A stretch of DNA of 64,000 bases. It comes from Pseudovirgaria hyperparasitica. Taxonomy: Eukaryota > Ascomycota > Dothideomycetes > Acrospermales > Acrospermaceae. Below are positions 1-10,791 of this stretch, piece by piece. The position numbers and the translations under genes are program-made. Location of the stretch: the NCBI RefSeq assembly GCF_010093815.1, contig NW_022985579.1, positions 62,001 through 126,000 of the forward strand. The letters are read 5' to 3'. Positions within the stretch are counted from its first letter, which is position 1. Each line of letters begins with the position of its first letter. The notes beneath the pieces are model-generated. The model did no database searches and had not been told where the DNA came from. It worked only from the letters and a program-made list of their open reading frames with translations.

Positions 1-1
1 G

Positions 2-328
2 ACCATCATGGACTTTCTGTCCAAAGAGACATTTTCCAAGGACGACATCGAGGCGGTCTGGATCTTCATGAATGGCATCGATCCAAAAGTACCAGGTGGC
101 GACGAGAAGATCGTGAGCCATATGGTACAGAATGTAGCCTACCGAACAGAGGAAGGGAAGCTGAAGCTCGATGGGGATGTGTGGGAGTATGTTAGGAGCA
201 TGCCTGAGCTTGAGAGAAGGGTAAAAGATGTAGGGGACCGATTGAGGAATGATAGGGACGGCAGCAAAGGAAAGGGATTAGGACTGGGGCTGGGTTGTGG
301 CTCCCCAGAAACTTCTTTTGGCTTCTAG
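2..328 (+). CDS. C-terminal end of a BTB/POZ-like hypothetical protein (partial, cut by window edge)
   Basis: The frame is open from the first bases of the window, so this is the 3' end of a gene that starts outside it. About 108 residues are visible. The segment has an acidic helical stretch, then HMVQNVAYR, then a charged helix (ELERRVKDVGDRL) and a low-complexity Gly-Leu tail. The HMV-x-N-x-AY motif also occurs in the 28966-30009 protein (HMVSNLAY), in the same position after a putative BTB core, so both probably share a BTB-type adaptor fold. That relation is inferred from the motif; no BTB core is visible here. The ATG at position 8 is in frame but need not be the start. Confidence 0.6.
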   Translation, partial: TIMDFLSKETFSKDDIEAVWIFMNGIDPKVPGGDEKIVSHMVQNVAYRTEEGKLKLDGDVWEYVRSMPELERRVKDVGDRLRNDRDGSKGKGLGLGLGCGSPETSFGF

Positions 329-786
329 GATACCAGTGCTTCTAAGACACCAGTGGATCAAATCAAAACAAGACACAATACCGATCCTTGGTAAAGCATG
401 TCAGATCTACAGTTTGAAGCGAACGTTCTAAGGTGCAGCTGCGACTGCGAAGCCCAAGGGATCACAAAATGTTCTGAAAAGGATTCATGGACTAGGAAAA
501 TAGGACGAAGGACTGCTGAAACTTGATCATGCTCGGAATTCCACTTTAGGGATCGCAAATAGATCTTTGTAGCTTTCGGATGTCAATGTCAACTGCCAAG
601 TGTACCCGGTTTGGTGTGGTGTTGTCCAAGGAACTCGAGCTAACCATAATTGACTAGCGCCGGGGCTCATCCCACGCGTTGGTGACGTCCCAACGTCATG
701 AAAGAATACACATCTTCCTTGGACTCATCTATCTCACACCTTGTGGAGCTACTACGCTCTCTTCCTTCTCACAATGCAGACACAAA
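329..786. other. Intergenic region between two tandem plus-strand genes
   Basis: This 458-bp gap should hold the 3' UTR of the partial gene and the promoter and leader of the PXB/DUF3818 gene. The frame at 679-786 upstream of the chosen ATG is open, but it lacks the conserved LTPAQAH start region, so it was taken as leader. No RNA gene or repeat was seen. Confidence 0.5.
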
Positions 787-2806
787 ATGTCCACTACAGA
801 CCTGACGCCTGCCCAGGCGCACGCCCTCTTCGATATTCTTACGCACCATGAAACCTATGCTGAAATTGAGAACTTCAAGTCCCCAGACGCAATTCACCAA
901 TACGGCAAACCGTTCATCAAGGCTAGCAACGTGCCTGCAAAGTCACCGCTGTTACAGATCCTTTTTACACGTTTTGCGACCAATCTCCCAGGCCTAAGAA
1001 ATGTTGCACCCAAGTTTTGGCAAGAACAGTGCTCGACATTGCTAGAGAAGCTTGGTGGCGCAGAACTTTCTGAGAGTTATGAAAGAGGCACCCTAGGAGC
1101 AAGGAAGACTGTCGCGACAGCCATATCAGCGGTCTTAGAATATCCGGCCAGAGGTGTCATTGGAGGCTTTGCGCGTAAGAACCTACGAGACGCTGATCAT
1201 CAGTACGACATTTCAAAGGCTGAAGACGTCTTGGCCGGATGGGAAGACTTTACACAACGGCTTGTGTATGCTGACATGGTCGATGAGGTCTTTGCCAGAT
1301 GTGCTTTGACTGACAAGCTAGAGGATCACTCATCCATCGTTCAAGCTGCTCATGAGTTTATGTTGGTAAAGTACGTAGCATGTGCTTTCTCTCTTGCCTA
1401 ATGCTGATTTGCTTCCTAGCTTTGCCTCCTTCGTACATCATATCCTGATCTCCTCTCCCGATGGCCTGTATCTCCTTAAGATTATGGAGAACGCACATCG
1501 ACTCATCCCATATACACTCATTCGACAGACTTTGAAGGTTGGCAATGCTGCCTCCATGATCAATGCGATGGTCAGAGTGGTACTTGCGAAGCTTTCCGTC
1601 ACAAGTGTCACCAACTGGATAGGTCTGAGTAATAATCCCGATGATGGGATGAACCTTGTTCAGCAGATCATATCCCAAGTCCTCAAATGGGACATCAACG
1701 ACTTTCAGAAGCAAATGTTGAACATTGAAAAGACAAAGGATGGGCTCACAAAAGATCAAATCGATGCGCTTAGAGTATATTTGAGGATGGAAAGGCGAGA
1801 TCATGAAAGATTACAAGACAGAAGTCTCACCGAGGCTAAAAGTATTGCCATGGTCATCTTCGATGAGGCGAACTTACCACAAGTGCCTACCGAGCTCCAG
1901 CACTCCTTGGCATTAGAGTATCTACAGAAACTTCTGGAGGTCCGAGATCGAGAAGAGCTGATCGCTATATTATGCCGTCACAGCCCTGATATTCTTACAC
2001 AGCCGATCCGCGATGCAGTCGCGGCGTACGATCCTGTGATACGAGCACTTCACAACGCAGTCGATCTCAGCAGCGGCCTATGGGACCTGGAATGCTTCCT
2101 TAATGATCTAATAAAGCTCTCGAAATCCAAAACAAATGGCGAACATAGCGACCGACCACCTAGCGTACAAGACTACGTCGACCTATGCAAAAAGCATCAA
2201 TCAGCCCTCCACCGCTTCCTCTACCAAATTGCTAAGAATGGAACAGAGATTACTGAATGGTTTCGCGAATGGTCACACAATGCCGTCAAGCAGTTCAGGG
2301 AACCCGAACTCAAGCTTGCCACTGATGAAACGCCTCGGAGCAATCAAGACGCCAGTAGCGCAGGTGCAATCACTGGTATCCTGCAGCAGTTCACAGCTCA
2401 ACTTACTGAAGAGGAGCAGAATACCGTGAGAACCATTACCGACGCACACGCCGAATATCTCGGGAATCTTCATCGATTATCGCACGACCGCATGACAGCG
2501 CTCATAGACCGCTCGGACGAACCTCAGTCCGGCCCGGGCATGTATCTCGCAAAGTGGCAGTCCCTACTAGACAATACCCTTATAACGCCTGTGCAACCGA
2601 ACGGTCCTGTGCGTCGGGGGAAAGACAAGGACGTGAGGAACTCGTCAAAGCGTGGTCCAGAGGGAGCAGATAAGAAGGCAGAGAAGCAGAAAATCCGGGA
2701 GTCTATCAAGGTGCGAGACGACTTCCCCGAAGCGCCAAATGCAGAGGCAGTGACGAAGCTGCTAGGGCAGAAGTTCCGGGAATACTTGGCGCAGGGGATT
2801 AGCTAA
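787..2806 (+). CDS. PX-associated (PXB) / DUF3818 family protein
   Basis: Two exons, 787-1370 and 1420-2806, joined across a 49-bp intron (GTACGT...TAG) give 656 aa. The junction restores the codons for MLVN-FASFVHH. The N-terminus (LTPAQAHALFDILTHHETY, then SYERGTLGARKTVATAISAVLEYPARG) matches the PXB domain that fungal PX proteins carry, at about residues 3-140. It is followed by a DUF3818-like helical region (SPDGLYLLKIMENAHRLIPY) over roughly residues 200-560. No canonical PX phosphoinositide-binding core is visible, so this is probably the shorter, PX-less version of the family. A role at endosomal or other membranes is known only by analogy with yeast Ypr097w/Lec1. The C-terminus is basic. 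The start was chosen because the family motif begins a few residues after it. Confidence 0.85.
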
Positions 2807-3340
2807 ATGAGTAGACGCAGTCGACATAATGAAGTGAAGCTTCGAATTCGAGAATGTCATACATTCCTCGTTTCTACATACAACTAATAACCAACTGCCG
2901 TTTTCCTCAAGTGTATATACAAGAAGCAAAGCGCCTCCAGGGACTCTAGTATGCTCCACAGGAGCGATAGTCTCAGAAGAGGGAAAGCCTATATGCGGGC
3001 CTACGTATCGTATCACCATTTGTGCTTCGGTCGAGACCACATATATTCATTCCCCTTGTCCCATAAAAATGGAAGAGAGTCGTGCAGGTGCTGTCTATCA
3101 TTTCGTTAAGATGCAAACCATCCATGTAGATGCCCGTGTTGCATTGGGAACGGATGTGTGACCCATCAATCGTGGGATCCAAGCGCACATACAAATATAA
3201 AGGGGGAACAGGGACCAATGTTCATCGCTCGGCATTACTTGATAGTCTTTTGGCTCGTCCGTCCGCTGTCATCTTGTTCGTATCATCCAAGGCACGCTGT
3301 ATTTTCATGTCAATTGCATTCCAAGCTTTTTATCAATACT
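2807..3340. other. Intergenic region between convergent genes
   Basis: This 534-bp gap lies between the stop of the PXB gene (plus) and the stop of the disordered-protein gene (minus), so it should hold both 3' UTRs. Short frames on both strands show no family motif. No hairpin or repeat was noted. Confidence 0.5.
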
Positions 3341-6049
3341 TCAATCCACGCTGCTGTTCACACTGCTCGAATCTCGAGTTCCAAACCTCCTCTGGCTCGC
3401 AGCCATGCGACGTGAATTCAAACTGCCGGCTCTGTTTAGAGGCGATTCAACCTTTTGAGTGTTCGTCTCGTAGCGTCCTCCGCTAGGCTGCGTCAAACGG
3501 CGGCCGTGATCAGCCTTGTACACTGAGCGCTCCTCAGGTTCATACAGAGTAGCCGAGGGTACGTTAGACCTACGGTCATAGTACCTGCTGGCACCATTAT
3601 CGCGAAGGACGGAGGTCGCATTCGATAGGTAAGACTGCTGACTGGACGTTTCCGTGCCGAATCCGCGGCGGACAGGCGGGGTATGTGTTAACGGGCTGGA
3701 CTGGAAGTGGGGTTGGGGGAGAGGCTCCTGGCTTGTGTATTCTCGCGAGTGGCGGTGGCTACGTGGCGCGGTAGAAGGTTGTGGCCTAAGATGTGCGTAT
3801 TCGGTCATTGCACGGCTCGGGACGCGAATGGTCTTGTCTTCCTCATCATCATCATAAGGGCCAATAGAATTGTGACGAGAGGAGAGGATGGAGCCTCCAC
3901 GACCGAAGCGCGAGAGGGATGGGGTTCCTGGTTCTTCGCTAACCTGACGAGAAGAACGATCTAGTGGGCCGAATGTTCGACGAGCTTCGACACGTGAAAG
4001 AGCGCGGCTTGGGCTGCGAGCAACGGCCTCAGGTTCGACTGAACCGCTACGAGCGTGGACAAAGGTAGGTGTGTGGGTGGGCTCGGCGATGAATTGCATG
4101 CTACTACGTCGAGATTCTCCGTTGAGCTGCCTGAAAGGGCTTGCCGGGGCAACTGTTCCTTCACAAAGGTTTACGCAGAGCTCTGTGAGGGCTTGACAAA
4201 CGTTGTATGCCTTGCGCCGAGTTTGTCGATCAGATGAGCCAGGTCCATTCAGCATGTGCGCGAGTGGAAAAGCTGCACCTTGAGGACCAGAGCTTCCGGT
4301 AATTGCTGCTAGCTCTAGTGCTTCGGTAGCAGTTGTTTCAAGGGAGCGATACACAACCGGGGATAGGTAGTCCCTACACCGAGCCAAAGCGTCATTCAAC
4401 GTGGAGGCGAGGTCATTGGCCTGTTCTGAAGGAGAGTTTGCCTTCCGTCGATGCTTGGGCGAGGAAGATATGGTTGTGACTGTCGTTGTCGCTGTTCTCG
4501 GTCTATCATTAGACACACTCGACATCGCAGGTCCAGGAGCTGATTGTGGGTGTCTGTTGGCCTCTAACTCTTTGATTCTAAGCTTCATCTCATCAAGTTC
4601 ATCCCAGACAGTGGATGGGGCGGGGCCAGAATCGACAGATTCAGTGCCTTCTGCCTGGCTGAATGTGCGGGAATTCGCTCTGTGAACCACTGCCTCATCC
4701 TGTACGGCATTGTCGTGGTGCGAAGATGTATATTGCAGATTCGACCGTCTGTAAGTCTGAAGTCGGTTCGGTGGGGTAAAACTCGATTCGGTGTTGGATA
4801 GACGTCTCTTACTGTAATGCGGCAAACCTTGTACCTCTTGTTCGCGGGGTCGTGCAGAGAACGGACTAGGGGAAGGTTGAGGTATACCGCGGACCCTGTG
4901 CTCAGTTGAGCTGACTGACATTGGTGATTGATCTCTCACTGGTAAGCGAGTGTTAATACTTGGTGGAGCTATCTGAGAGGCGCGACGTTGATGAGTCTGT
5001 GAAGGTGCTCGCACTGTAACATTACCTTTCGAGCTAGGCCGTACTGTGGAGCTGGAGTAAGTGTTCGTGGGCAGGGATTGCCTTTGAGACGCTCGGGCTA
5101 TGCGTGACTACAACCAGTAAGCAATTGTCCAGCGAGTTGGAATTAGTGTTCGATCATCGAGTGCACTACTCACTCTGCGTCTGGTCACTTTTTCGTCCTC
5201 TGCCGCCTGCGGAGTGTCTTCCGCGATGTTCAAGAAGAGATCCTCGCCAGTCGAGCTCCGGTTGGTGTCATTCCCAGTCTCAGTCTCACATCTTCGGCTT
5301 TCGTGAGTGTCACGCGAAACCTCTTGTTCCGAGCCGTCCAAGGGGCTACTGACAGGGTCGTCTTTTTCCATCTTCTGCTTCCTGTTTTGATCCTCCACAG
5401 AAGAATCTCGTCTATCAAGCGAGCTGCTTCGACTGCTGACTGCAGAGGCTCTTCCTTCTACTTTGTTCTTCCTCACAGTTCCACCCGGACTTATGAGTCC
5501 TAGCTGCAGGAGCTGCGCCTGGGCGAGCCCAAAGTCTGAGCGGCCTTGACCTTTGCCTTCGATATGTCGCGCGATATCAGCAGAGTAGGATCCCCTAGAT
5601 ATCAGGGCAATGGGCGGGCCACGCGAGGTCTCTAAACCATGGCTGCTGTGGGAAGCTGGCGGTCTTCGAAAAGCTGGCGAACGAGCTTCACTAGCGGAAG
5701 AGGATGGTTGCGGAGAGAAGTATTCGTTGGCAGATAGTGTACACGAGGTCGGAGAAGCAGTTTGAAAAGGAGAGGAGATGCTGAGGCCACGCGCTCTTGT
5801 GAAGCTGGCGGTCGCACGCGGTGAGGTCACTGTTTGTTGTTGTTGCGAATCGCGCGAGTTGGAACAGCGGTCAGAAGCGCTGGAGTCGGAGGGCAAACGT
5901 GAAAGGTCTGGCTTTGTGCAAGTCTGCTGCTGGCGAGCAAGACGTGTAGCATCGATGGATGGGCGCGTGCGATGAGAGCGTGAAGTGGGAGGGTTTGTTG
6001 AAGAACGGGCGCGTCTGTTCAGCTGTGATTCTTCGCTGCCGGTGTCCAT
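3341..6049 (-). CDS. Large intrinsically disordered Ser/Arg-rich protein with a short coiled-coil segment
   Basis: Two exons, 6049-5174 and 5107-3341, separated by a 66-bp intron (GTGAGT...TTGTAG, phase 0), encode 880 aa. The first ATG in the open frame is at 6049 (MDTGSEESQ); the frame upstream has no ATG. The protein is almost wholly low complexity (Ser, Arg, Pro, Gln). One ordered-looking element lies near residue 470, WDELDEMKLRIKELE, a short amphipathic helix typical of a group of conserved fungal disordered proteins. A second conserved helical stretch follows (DLASTLNDALARCRDYLSPVVYRSLE, then a Cys-containing helix CQALTELCVNLCEG). I do not know its function. Disordered septal or microtubule-organising-centre scaffolds of the Mto2/Spa18 kind have this look, but that is only a hypothesis. 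No signal peptide or membrane segment is seen. Confidence 0.8.
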
Positions 6050-9000
6050 CGTCTTCGATTCGGACACAAAGTGCAGGGATGCGGGCCCTTGCGGGGGGGT
6101 GCAGGTGTCCAAGGGCAAGTGCTGTCAGCGCTGTTTTGACTTCCGGCCGCAAGTTCACTTCGCGTCGCTGGCATCTTGTGGCCTCAATGCGCCATCTTCA
6201 ACGAAACCATTGTCAACACAAAAATTGAGGACAATCATGGGGTGAAATTCAGATGTGAGAAAAGCGCCAACACGCTACTTCAAGTCAAGACCCGGGGCCT
6301 GCGCCCGACTGAGCAGCTAAAAGTTATGAACCCCCCCCGGACAGCGACCAGCCACTATCACACGGCCGGATTGGCCCGCTATCCCTCTCTGTCTGCCCGG
6401 AATCCAGGCATATTGTTGCTGATGAATGGGATGGGCCCGAACACACTGAGAGCAGAGTTTCCGACGCCCACCAAGCCCTGTCGGCGCAAAGCCAAAATCC
6501 CAGAACAGCATAGGGTAGACAGGGCAATATGCTCTCGTCTCAGTCCTCTTACGGCAGCGGGAGCCAACATCGACTCAAAAGATTGGCGCGATAGCGCAAT
6601 CAGAACGTGGGCGTCCGAAACTCTGCAGAATAATCGATGCCCCTTTGACACGCATGCGAGACACTGGACACTGGCTCGACATCCACATGTTGTGATAACC
6701 CTTCTCCGGACTTCTTCAGTTTTTGGAACGACTTTGGGACCGGGCAAACGCTTTTACGTGATAGACCAGGCAAGCTTGCAGCGCTACATCTCAATGGATC
6801 CCGACCCCTGAGAGCATGTTTCGTTGCTCCTGAGTCAAGCGACATGCGGTTCTGCAATATTATCGCTCGATTCATGGAATTATATGCTTCATCTTGTGAT
6901 GGGATCATATAGTATGATTTAAGAAGAGCTTGTTCCCTTTTTGCGACTGATATACCATGGTTTGATTGTTACCCCACTTTACGACCAGTGTGACAGTCCT
7001 TCACTGTGCCGCACGAAGCACATGGAAGTCGCCCAGGTTTGCCCTTGTCAGCGACCTTTATGGATGTGGTACCTCAGGCTATGCCTGTGCTCGCGCTGTT
7101 CTCACTCAAAGTTCGGTACGATGTCATGAACAACAGGCCGGGGCGGCACTTGCAAAGGCTCGTGGAAGATGCATTCCAGGCTCATATGGTGGGCTTGAGG
7201 TGCAGAAGTTAGCCTGATAGAGCATAGCCGACATTATTGCACGAATTGATGACTTGGAAGTCCATTGTTCAAGACTCGACGTGAAGATAGCGTCCTATAT
7301 CTGGAGCACATATACCTTTGGCTCCACAAGATATTCTCCGAGCTATCAGTAGTCTCAACGTTGCCGTCAATAATGTGTTTCAAGTTGACCTCGGCCTCCT
7401 CTCAACGTCTTATCGAGGCCTTCGTCATAAGAAAGTGTATTACAACGCTTTTGACCACCCTACGATGTAGGAGTGCTGTTGAGACCAAGCTCAATGTTGG
7501 GCCTTACTATATGGATGTTGTCATTCTTTGAGCTTCTAGCAACCTAATAACTAGTGTCGAGTCTATCCATTACAGATTGGGGTCTTAATAACTGAACGGT
7601 TATGGCGTCGATATGATGATAGAAGAGTAATCTGCGACAAAATGTCTCTGCAAGCTAATAGCGTTACTCTCGAGAGCTATTCAATGTCCATACGAGATGA
7701 TGAATGCATTGTGGTCAATCCTCGCATACACGACCTGTCTTTTCTCCTTATCGATGTCTACATTGGTTGATATTTCTAATGAAGGATCTGCGGGAAAGCT
7801 AATCTCACATCTAGACGCGAGAAAAAGGGAGCGGACAACTCAGATTTATCAGTGGCATTGTCTTGAAGATCATACTGACTCTAAACACCGTCGTGATTTG
7901 TGAGAGATTCATCCATGTCTTTGAAGTCAAATCAGTGCTTATGGGAATGTAGATCCGATGAAAATGGGTACAAACATCATCACCACCGACGATAATTGCA
8001 TTTATAGGCCACTAATTTTACCAAGTCGCAAACACCGCGGAGCTACCTTACCACTGTGGTTTTCAGGCTCAATACAGTCTAAGTTCTAGACTTTAGCCCT
8101 AGTGGTTACGACACCACAATGATTGCTTCGAGGAGACATTGGTTAGGATATAAGTCCGGTAGACTCTGAATGGTGATGTCTGGGTCAGTCTGCATTCCCA
8201 TATATCGAGAAACATAGTCCTTGTCCGACGGGCCGACTAATTGGTCTACTGAGCGTTGGCTTGAGTCGTTCCATCCCAAACTGCCGTACATTTATTCGGG
8301 ACGGACATGCCACAAGGTTTAGACTCCAGAGCGCAAGAATCGTCCTACAGTACCAACAAGCTAAAGTGTGCAGCGTCTCTAGGAGCCCCTGACCCCACCC
8401 GTCTAGTCCGTCCATTGTTGTTCCATCCCCCGCCACACTCTCCACGCGATCAAGGAGGCTCAAGTACCACTCCGCAATACGCGAAGCGCGGCGTAGCCTT
8501 GAGTTAATTACGTGATCTGATTGGAGCATAGCGCCAAGACATGGTAGCCAATGAGACCAGTCTCTTATGTCGTGCATCAGCACATGGAATACGGCACGCC
8601 TTCTCCACGAATTCAATCTGCTCAAATTATTCTTCTTAAATTCCGGCAGCGCTCATTGTCAATTTCTATGCAACAATGGAGACGTAACGCTCTGTAATGG
8701 ATGAGATACACGATTAGCGTGTAGCAGTTGAGTGAGATCGTATCAGCCAAGTCAGTTGTAAGAATTGCCGTGAGAGAGAAGATAAGATGCATAGATGCAG
8801 ATCCTATAAACGAAAGTGTTGACGAGATCCAAGCGACATCATCCTGGTAAGCACCCTGTCACAGTACTCCACACCGGGCGTCTCGACACGGGAGACGCTG
8901 ACTTTCTCGTGCATGTAAGCGCCCGGCACTGGGCGGCGGCCTCGAGGCAGGTATTGTGAGATTGGGAAGAGCCTCAGGTGTCGGCGTACTTTGCCAGGCG

Positions 9001-9822
9001 CACGACGACCATTTGTGCTCGCTGTTGCTGCGGAGACAATAGGGGAAATGAAAGGACAGAAGGATGATATGGTGATGCTGTACGAAGGAACATCAGGACG
9101 AATCCTTTTCTCCACCAGTTGATATATGGAGTATGGATAGGCGCTACGGTGGACGGCACCGGGATGTACTGCCATATCTATGCAAGCACATATCGCACAA
9201 CGTTGTGCTTGATCATGCTGAGTGAGTCTCACAGCATATCTCTGCGCTCATGTCCGTCACACTTCTCCTCTTGCATGTTCTTCGGCACGTCACCCGTCAC
9301 CCGTCACCGAGAAGGCTACGCAGAAACGGGCCAATGTCACACGCTCGGCTGCTCAAGGCTGTATTAAGAAGCGTTTCGACGATGCAGGGAATCGACAGGC
9401 CCCGGGTCCGCTTTCGGCTTAGACAGTTTTAAGAGATCCACCGGAGTAGGGGGCTAGAGATTTCTTTTTGGAAATACGGCCGACGTAACGTACCGGCGGT
9501 GTCTTTGTGTGAGTCAGCTTGTAATTAAATACGGGCTGTACGTAAGCGGATCTAGTACAGATATCGCACCGGGCGCGAAATTTAATATGTGCTTGTTTAC
9601 ATCGCACATGCTGAGTTGCGATGGCCCCAAGCAGTGAGCACTCGTCAAATATTATCTAGTATAGCACCAAACCTCTTGACTCCAGCAGTCTCTTATTGTA
9701 GTTTCGCTCTTGATCAGCCCACGACGCCGTTCCTCGCCATGTCATAATACATATTTGTCTCTCATTCATAGCCGTATCGAGCAATGTCTGCCGCAAGAGA
9801 TATTATGCGGGACATGTCTGTT
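6050..9822. other. 3.7-kb gene-poor region
   Basis: No intact gene could be supported here. Many short overlapping frames exist on both strands, the longest 211 aa (6176-6811 plus) and 146 aa (8185-8625 minus), but neither shows a family motif or a convincing exon structure. Around 7000-7500 a broken protein-like reading frame is described separately. A short direct repeat of a CGTCACC-like unit lies near 9286-9308. The stretch 9430-9620 looks unlike its surroundings but has no clear ends. Confidence 0.45.
6966..7510 (+). pseudogene. Possible decayed gene of unknown family
   Basis: Translation from about 7045 gives a protein-like segment ending in GSYGGLEVQKLA. Two adjacent stops (TGA TAG) follow at about 7212-7217, and the same frame then resumes as IADIIARIDDLEVHCSRLDV and KIASYIWSTYTFG. 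Further downstream the plausible peptide continues in another frame (AISSLNVAVNNVFQVDLGLL). The composition is that of real protein, but stops and frame changes break it. I do not recognise the family. It could also be chance open sequence; spliced introns do not obviously rescue it. Confidence 0.25.
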
Positions 9823-10338
9823 TCAAGCAGCTCGACTAGCAGTATCACGCTCCGGTCTTTCAATTCCCCACTGAGAAATCCACCTCTCCCTCTTGAACAT
9901 TATCGCACAATCCTCTGCATTCGGCTGCCCAGCCCGTCTCTCTGCGCCGCCTCTATCCAACACACTCACGACCTCATCCCACCCTTTGAACATTGCCCCG
10001 GCAAGAGGACTCTGCCCCTTTGAATTCACAACATTAGGATCTGCGCCCTTGTCCAGCAGCATCTGCGTGGTCTCCGCATGGCCCGAGTACGACGCGAGCA
10101 TAAGCAACGTGTTGCCCTCGTGGTTTGTGAGATTTGAAGGAATACCTGCAGTAAGGTACGATGCTAGTGTTACCGTGTCGCCCGCGCGTGCGAGATTGAA
10201 CAGTCTAGAGGCGAGTTCAAGGGCGGCAGGTGGGAGCTCGGCAGCCGAATGAGAGGCCGTTTGGGGACTGCACTGCATAGGGTCAGTAGCGTGAGTGGCC
10301 TTTGGAGAAGCATAATCGTTGTTGATTGGGATGCCCAT
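9823..10338 (-). CDS. Small ankyrin-repeat protein
   Basis: A single exon of 171 aa starts at the ATG at 10338 (MGIPINNDY); the frame upstream to 10428 opens with GTG only. Residues about 50-145 hold two to three ankyrin repeats, with the typical NHEGNTLLMLASYSGHAETT and LLDKGADPNVVNSKGQSPLA helices and loops. The C-terminus (FKRERWISQWGIERPERD) is charged. There is no signal peptide. Small stand-alone ankyrin proteins like this are common in Pezizomycotina and presumably bind protein partners; the partner is unknown. It lies downstream of prp45 on the same strand, 453 bp away, with its own start, so it is probably a separate transcript. Confidence 0.8.
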   Translation of the reverse strand: MGIPINNDYASPKATHATDPMQCSPQTASHSAAELPPAALELASRLFNLARAGDTVTLASYLTAGIPSNLTNHEGNTLLMLASYSGHAETTQMLLDKGADPNVVNSKGQSPLAGAMFKGWDEVVSVLDRGGAERRAGQPNAEDCAIMFKRERWISQWGIERPERDTASRAA

Positions 10339-10791
10339 TGTGGTAGAAGTGAAATGTTGGGAGTGAGGTAATGACTTGGAAGAACAAAGCGCAAGTAGTA
10401 AGATGGATCCAAGGACACACGGGCGCACAATTATTCTTTTGTATGATTTAGGATCCAGAGAAGTAATAGAGACAACAGTGATCCTCAGTTTGGTGGCACT
10501 ATTGGTTTTGCTTCAAGGACCCCAAACATCCATGATCAGAAGAGACAGCTGCATGACGTTACTTTCAGGTGTGGACCCGGAGCTAGTAAAGCGCACGTGA
10601 TAGTATACCTAATATGTCGAAGAGTGCGTGAGAACACTGAGGTGAATCGGCATTACGACGTGTCTATGAAAGAATGCAGAGTCCGTGGCAGCGATATCGA
10701 AACCTTGATGATGGTGAAACGCCGTAAAATGCAACGCCTAAGAACACTAGATAAAGCCAGCCAGTAATGGGCGACATTTTGTTAAGTAAGC
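10339..10791. other. Intergenic region between prp45 and the ankyrin gene
   Basis: This 453-bp gap should hold the prp45 3' UTR and the promoter of the ankyrin gene, both read on the minus strand. No additional coding frame or repeat is supported. Confidence 0.5.

Noticed and set aside
6050-6118. N-terminal extension of the 880-aa disordered protein
   Set aside because: It opens with TTG, and the first ATG in the frame is at 6049.
6176-6811. 211-aa plus-strand reading frame upstream of the disordered-protein gene
   Set aside because: Composition is that of chance translation, no motif or splice structure was found, and dense open frames also occur on the opposite strand.
8185-8625. 146-aa minus-strand reading frame in the gene-poor gap
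   Set aside because: It is fairly long and Trp/Leu-rich, but has no recognisable motif, no neighbouring exons and no promoter; left as unproven.
9430-9620. Possible small transposon remnant
   Set aside because: The sequence looks locally different, but no terminal repeats or target duplication could be defined.
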